From Megaleporinus macrocephalus (Eukaryota > Chordata > Actinopteri > Characiformes > Anostomidae), in contig CM038703.1 in the NCBI GenBank assembly GCA_021613375.1, forward strand, positions 22,370,194 to 22,434,193: a stretch of 64,000 nucleotides of DNA, written 5' to 3'. Positions 59,487 through 64,000 of this stretch are shown here, piece after piece. The first letter of the stretch is position 1; every line of letters starts with the position of its first letter. The translations under genes were made by a program, and so were the position numbers. The notes beneath the pieces are model-generated. The model saw only the letters and a list, made by a program, of their open reading frames with translations. It did not search any database and was not told the DNA's origin.

Positions 59487-59773
59487 AGGGGCAGTTGTGG
59501 GCTGGAGGTTAGGGAACCAGCCTTGCGACTGGAAGGTTGCCAGGTCGATCCCATGAACCGACAGAACCCGACTAAAGTGCCCTTGAGCAAGGCACCTAAC
59601 CCCTGACTGCTCCCCCAGTGCTGTGGTAGGGCTGCTCCGGGCAAGTGTGCTCACTGCCCCCTAGTGTGTCTGTTCACTACTGTGTGTATATGTGAGTGTT
59701 TCACTGCACGGATGGGTTAAATGCAGAGATCTTGAATTTCCCTGTGGGATCAATAAAGTATCTATCTATCTAT
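59487..59773 (+). mobile_element. tRNA-type SINE with (TATC)n tail
   Basis: The head has an A-box-like gggctggaggttaggg and a B-box-like ggtcgatccc about 40 bp later, the RNA polymerase III promoter layout. The body contains gcccttgagcaaggcaccta, widespread in fish SINEs. It ends in tgggatcaataaagtatcta and a short TATC tail. No clear target duplication was identified. Confidence 0.8.
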
Positions 59774-60510
59774 ATGCCAACCAATATAATAAGCCCTTAG
59801 AACATGTTAATTTCTTAAATTCACAAACAGAAATTGGTTCTCAGATTCTCAACCAAATGTGTCCCTCTTCTTAATTAAATTTAAATCGCTTTTTGCTCCT
59901 ATGTCCCTGGGCTGTGGTCATAAAAAAAGCTTGAGTTTGATGTTCAAAATAGACGTTAAATTTAATGTGAAGATTATTTTCAAATGACATACACTTAGCA
60001 ATGTACAATTCTGTGACACGTGTAAAGAATATTGCTCATATATCTAGGCATGGAAATATAGCAAGACATCATGAAATAAAAAAAAGAGAACATTTGCACT
60101 GCCACATACCTTTTAAAAGGTTTTAAAAAGTTAGAAGGGGTGAGACTTCTTTAAGTCTCATTACTGCTATTTTTTATCTTATTCCCATTACCCCCCTCCT
60201 CCCAACTCCCACCCCCATGTTTGACGCCAATGAAGGAAATAATTACAGGGCACTTAAAAACAGGCACAATAAAAAGTTACCTTACAGTGTCATCTGAATG
60301 TTTAAATAGTTAAACATAAAAAACAAAACCGACACACACACACAACATGAAGTCTAAGGCTAGTGGGCGGGTCTGCTGTTCCTCTGCCAGGCCGACTGGT
60401 CCGTACACTGAAATCTGTAGCGCAGAAACTTCACGCGTGGCTTCATGTGAAAATCAGCAGGTATCTTCCAGTTCCACATTTTCTGCACCTTGTAGAAGTG
60501 CAGAACGCAG

Positions 60511-60533
60511 TTATTTTGTGCAGGTGATCTTAG
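60511..60533 (-). CDS. micro-exon gene, candidate terminal exon
   Basis: After acceptor GGTCAG the phase 1 frame reads AKITCTK and then TAA (60511-60513). An upstream AG would start the exon at 60545 in the same frame, adding four residues but leaving a 61-nt intron. A third AG (exon from 60527) gives a different, longer tail. The C-terminus is therefore uncertain. Confidence 0.35.
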
Positions 60534-61267
60534 CTGACCGCTTTACTGTCCATAGATTGCCTCAAAAAGCAACAGGTTTTCTTTAAGCCTGTCCTCTAAA
60601 GCTTACCTCTCGAGAGTACAAGAGCTGAGTCCAAAGCGGGTTTTACTGCGTTTACAATGCTAACAGTTCATTAACATCTTTAAACGAATATCATATCTTA
60701 TGTTCTCTGCAATTCAAAGGGTCTTACATACTGTATATGTTTGTTGTTTGAAAGACATATATAAAAGATTTGTGACCCACCTTCAGGACCCTGACCAGAT
60801 GTGTGGTACTGTTCACCTGCTGAAACTGGACAGAACAAGCAAAACCGACAAAAGAAAAGAGCTATTGAGCATCTGTCAATGGACTAAAGTAAATACTTTA
60901 CAAGGAGTGATCAGTGTCCTAGGTGGTCTATATGAGATTGGATTTTTACTATTTAATTGTGGATCAAAAGCAGTTCACCCATATAGTCATATGCAAATGT
61001 GTGGTAGTCCCTGGTCTTGCCCAAGGACACTTACTGGTATAGGTACTGTTAGGGTGCTTACCCAGATTGGGGACTAAACCCCAGCCTAACACATCCCCAG
61101 TAAAGATCACACTTCTGTACTTTTGAATGCAGTTACAGATTTTTTGCTGTTTTCTAGAGAACTGTTAACTTATGTTTACTGAGAAAATCAACCAAACGTA
61201 ACATGATTGGGGTGTGTAAACTTTTGCATACAATTTTAATTTACAAGTGGCTTTTGTATACAATATG

Positions 61268-61345
<78 letters not shown>

Positions 61346-62969
61346 TTTAGCATTGTTTAGAATTAGTTTAGCATATATATCACTTTAGCATTGTACTGTA
61401 GCGTCATCTACACGTTCTGCTCTTCCAGAATACAACAAATCATCAAATATCATTTTGTCCTTCAATATCAGTGGTAATGATAAAAAAAATATTGGAATTA
61501 ACATATTAATATTAGTAGTAATAAATAAAGTAAAGGAGTTAATACTTGTGTAAAATAATTACTCAAGTGAAAGTCATTATGTTATTCAACTTGAAAAGAA
61601 ATATTAGGTCAAAAACTAGTTAATTATTATTAACTCATATTAGCATCTGTCAGGCACTGAGACATGTAAGGCCCTTATCTTCTCTTTTTGGTATTTTTCT
61701 GGTCTAAAATAAAATGCTAAAGCTGCAAGTCAATAAGTGACCTAACACAAAGCAGTACAGAGGCTGTCATAGTTCAGAAGGTGTACGATATTCAGTATGG
61801 AATGAATACGCTATGTGAAGCCCTACACACACTAATCTTATACTCTTTTTTAATTTAATTTTTTTTTACTGCAATTATCTTGGACAGATGTTTGGCCACT
61901 GCTGTGTCTTACACAAGGTCTAGTGAAATGTATAAACAGGCTGTATCTGATCTTGGTCAGAATATTTTACTGCCCTGGTTTAAGCTGGTCTTGTCCTGGT
62001 TTAGCTGGTCACCAAGCAAGCTCATTCAAAACACAACTATGCTTGTTTTGCTTCTGACCAGCATACCAACATCCAAAAGACAGCATATACTGGTTTTGCT
62101 GCTATATACAACTTCATTCCATTTCCAGGTTAACTTCCATTAAGCTTACCAGCTGGCTGTATTTGTTCCGTAGCACCAAGTTGACCTATGAAGGAGTGAA
62201 AATAATTCATCACATAAGGGAAAAAGAGAAGAGAACAGATAATAAAATACAATTAGCCTCATAAATACATTGCCTGACTGACAACACTTATGCACTGAAA
62301 TCCTTATATGAACTGTCTATGAAACTTTAATATCACATAGCATTGCTTACTTGGACCCCCGAGAGTCCCTTGAGGTTCAGATGTAGCTGAAAAATGATAC
62401 ATCACAAATTAAAAACATTTGTAGAAATTCATTAGTATTAACTGCATATAAATGTATGCTATTAGCTGCATTAAAAAGCATGTGTTCGACCTACCAGTGC
62501 CCATGGCATCTGTCTGTGCGGAGGCTCCAACTGGACCCCCTGTAACTAAAGAGTGTCAGAGTATTAGAATAAGTACAAAATCACCTTAGCTGACTGATAG
62601 AAAGACATGAATAGGTTATGTAGTTCCCTGCTATAAAGAAGTTGTTTGTTTTAAAATTTCACCAACCTGGAAGCTCTGCTTGAACCATGCTATTATGTGA
62701 CCGTGAGGCATCTGAAAAAGTGAGGAGTGATTTTGATGAGATGTTTTTTTTCTAAGGGTGCTTCTACATCACAAATTGCCACACAGGAATGATCAATGAC
62801 CTACCTGCAAATCCAAGCCCAGCCTCAGGCACAGAATCTGCTTTTGGGAAAGACAAACTAAATATGAAATGATTGCATGAGCGAGTAAATGGATCTCGTA
62901 TTTATCTTACTGGACCACAGTTACCTGTATGATTTGAGGTTCCCTCAGTCACAGCTGTGCCATCATACC
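60511..62969 (-). CDS. Unrecognised gene made of phase-1 micro-exons (partial)
   Basis: In coding order: 62969-62925, 62840-62805, 62711-62667, 62539-62495, 62386-62351, 62185-62150, 60819-60781, 60645-60607, then a terminal exon ending at 60511. The first eight are 45, 36, 45, 45, 36, 36, 39 and 39 nt. Every one begins after AG, ends before GT, has a length divisible by three, and splits a codon after its first base on both sides. Joined, they stay open. The product is rich in Ser, Thr, Gly, Ala, Pro and Glu, has one N-glycosylation sequon (NHT), no Cys before the terminal exon and almost no Lys. It looks disordered or mucin/stalk-like. Introns are mostly 84-165 bp. The 5' exons probably lie to the right. 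I recognise no family. It is convergent with hsf1. Confidence 0.55.
60607..60645 (-). CDS. micro-exon gene, 39-nt exon
   Basis: Phase 1-1; encodes V-KPALDSALVLSR. Donor GTAAGC is strong; acceptor AAACGCAG has a poor pyrimidine tract. Confidence 0.45.
60781..60819 (-). CDS. micro-exon gene, 39-nt exon
   Basis: Phase 1-1; encodes A-GEQYHTSGQGPE. The acceptor has a long pyrimidine tract ending TCCAGTTTCAG; donor GTGGGT. A 36-nt version starting at the next AG is equally in frame. Confidence 0.55.
61010..61100. repeat. SINE-like fragment
   Basis: ggtcttgcccaaggacactt and a following ttggggactaaacccc resemble a fish SINE body and B-box region. It lies in the one long intron of the micro-exon gene. 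Confidence 0.4.
61272..61342. repeat. (TA)n tract, about 71 bp
   Basis: About 35 TA units in the long intron of the micro-exon gene. Confidence 0.95.
62150..62185 (-). CDS. micro-exon gene, 36-nt exon
   Basis: Phase 1-1; encodes S-QLGATEQIQPA. Acceptor CACTCCTTCATAG, donor GTAAGC. Confidence 0.55.
62351..62386 (-). CDS. micro-exon gene, 36-nt exon
   Basis: Phase 1-1; encodes A-TSEPQGTLGGP. Acceptor TATCATTTTTCAG, donor GTAAGC. Confidence 0.58.
62495..62539 (-). CDS. micro-exon gene, 45-nt exon
   Basis: Phase 1-1; encodes G-GPVGASAQTDAMGT. Acceptor CTCTTTAGTTACAG, donor GTAGGT. Confidence 0.58.
62667..62711 (-). CDS. micro-exon gene, 45-nt exon
   Basis: Phase 1-1; encodes D-ASRSHNSMVQAELP. 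Acceptor CTCACTTTTTCAG, donor GTTGGT. Confidence 0.56.
62805..62840 (-). CDS. micro-exon gene, 36-nt exon
   Basis: Phase 1-1; encodes A-DSVPEAGLGFA. Acceptor GTCTTTCCCAAAAG, donor GTAGGT. A 33-nt version using the next AG is also in frame. Confidence 0.55.
62925..62969 (-). CDS. micro-exon gene, 45-nt exon (most 5' one recognised)
   Basis: Phase 1-1; encodes G-YDGTAVTEGTSNHT, including the NHT sequon. Acceptor GTCTTGCACAG, donor GTAACT. Because it begins inside a codon, at least one further exon must lie upstream (right). Confidence 0.55.
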
Positions 62970-63479
62970 CTGTGCAAGACCAGTTTTTATTATTTATTTA
63001 AAAATATTTTTTTATGTTCTGAGATATTTCCACATAGCAAAGCTATATCTGTTTTATGAAAATTAAGAAAACTCTCACCAGGATGTGCCAGAATGATAGG
63101 ACTAGTGCTTCATTTGCTGACAGCGAGTATCGTAGTCTAACTAAGTAGGCTGTACTATAGTGAATGATATTAGTGTCTATTCGTCCAGGAATTTCCTTAC
63201 TGTGTTTTAAGGGACCACTTCATGACAGCACTGCTATAATTAGCAATAGACCAAAAGTTAAAGAACAATTAAAATACTGTAACTGAAACCTCCACCATTT
63301 TTTTAAAATAGCATGCTCCTCTTTACTTTCTGTACAAAGACAACAGTGCAATTTACATGTGATTACTTGACTGAATGGAAGCATAACCCAAAGTTTTATA
63401 TACACACTATACACATCAATTACTGACGCAAAGGTTCATTGGGCTTATAGCATCTCTATAGAAAAACAATGTTAACAGA

Positions 63480-63660
63480 ATGGGATGCTCCGTACCAGAT
63501 AGACATGAGCCTAAAGTGACCATGTCCAGTGTCAAGTGTCAGCTCTCCTGGGCTGTGGAGCAGTGAAACTGTGTTCTCTAGAGTGATGGAGCTCCATCAA
63601 ATACCTTTGAGATGTGCTGGAGCAGCATTTTATGATCAAGAAATAATCATCAAACATCAT
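63480..63660. repeat. Tc1-like repeat fragment
   Basis: Contains tgtgttctctagagtgatgg and agctccatcaaatacctttg, the same block as in hsf1 intron 3 (41970-42030). Old, non-coding, boundaries unclear. Confidence 0.45.
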
Positions 63661-64000
63661 TATTAATGCTCTTGTGACTGAAAATGATCACGAAAGCCTT
63701 GTTAGTAAATCAGAGCGGCAGAATGCTAAACTCTGCAATGCTTTGGCCTGTACAGATCCCAGCTTGCCAGCCCTGCTCTAGTGTAAAAACTTACTAGTAG
63801 AGTAGAGGCTGTTTCTGCATTACATACATAAGATCTAAAGATCATGGCCAAGCTCCAGCCCATAAAAGTGAGAATTTTAACACCAAAAAAAGCTGAAAAA
63901 ACAAAGTGGCAATTCAAAGCTGAAAGGGAAGCTTGTTCAATAAATCTGTGAGTTGATTTGCAGGCAAGCTGCTTACATTATCAACAAAAAAGTTTGTGTG
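63661..64000. other. right-end sequence without an assigned feature
   Basis: AT-rich. Isolated donor-like sites on the minus strand (GTAAGT complementary to about 63790, GTAAGC near 63975) could belong to upstream exons of the micro-exon gene, but no exon with acceptor, phase and open frame could be supported. Confidence 0.3.

Larger units (their letters stand above)
57650..60510. other. intergenic, repeat-bearing
   Basis: About 2.9 kb between the hsf1 flank and the micro-exon gene. Apart from the tetranucleotide tract, the AT tract and the SINE listed separately, I see no gene. The distal part would include the 3' UTR of the minus-strand gene. Confidence 0.6.

Noticed and set aside
63080..63160. 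Possible further exon of the micro-exon gene ending at a GTGAGA donor complementary to about 63074-63079
   Set aside because: With every available upstream AG, the phase does not match the phase 1 start of the next exon without a stop or an asymmetric phase. Left out pending transcripts.
63780..63815. 14-20 nt segment with AG before and GTAAGT after on the minus strand
   Set aside because: Too short, length not a multiple of 3, and no phase support.
1..64000. CRISPR array, tRNA, rRNA or bacterial operon
   Set aside because: No regularly spaced direct repeats, no tRNA cloverleaf outside the SINE head, and all genes have vertebrate exon-intron structure.

Overview
The window is vertebrate genomic DNA, most likely from a teleost fish. 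Genes are interrupted by long AT-rich introns with canonical splice sites. Long (GT)n and (TA)n microsatellites are common. The dispersed repeats (Tc1-like, hAT-like and a tRNA-type SINE) are of kinds common in ray-finned fish; an otophysan is plausible but not proven. No bacterial, organellar or viral gene was seen.

The core is the conserved scleraxis / BOP1 / HSF1 locus. bop1 runs on the minus strand. Its first three coding exons lie at 37960-38049, 36799-37059 and 28092-28250, and the rest of the gene lies beyond the left edge. Its third intron is more than 28 kb long and contains the whole two-exon scleraxis gene (scx) on the plus strand: 568-1140 plus a 12-residue terminal exon at 6867-6905. 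About 0.9 kb separates the bop1 start codon (38049) from the hsf1 start codon (38952). This shared divergent promoter holds a perfect palindromic CRE and an inverted CCAAT box. hsf1 runs rightwards through 13 coding exons (38952-54876) that join without a frame break into a 504-residue heat shock factor 1.

By region: 1-7.5 kb, scx promoter, leader, exons and intron; 7.5-28 kb, bop1 intron 3, with a few GC-rich non-coding islands that may be tendon or craniofacial enhancers, plus old repeats; 28-38 kb, bop1 exons 1-3, with a nest of hAT-like elements in intron 2; 38-39 kb, bidirectional promoter; 39-55 kb, hsf1; 55-57 kb, hsf1 3' UTR; 57-60.4 kb, repeats (a foldback Tc1-like element, a long AT tract and a SINE).

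At 60.5-63.0 kb I find an unrecognised minus-strand gene built of at least eight micro-exons of 36, 39 or 45 nt. All are phase 1-1, all have good splice sites, and they join into one open reading frame rich in Ser, Thr, Gly, Ala, Pro and Glu. Simple ORF scanning would miss it. It is the most novel-looking signal in the window.
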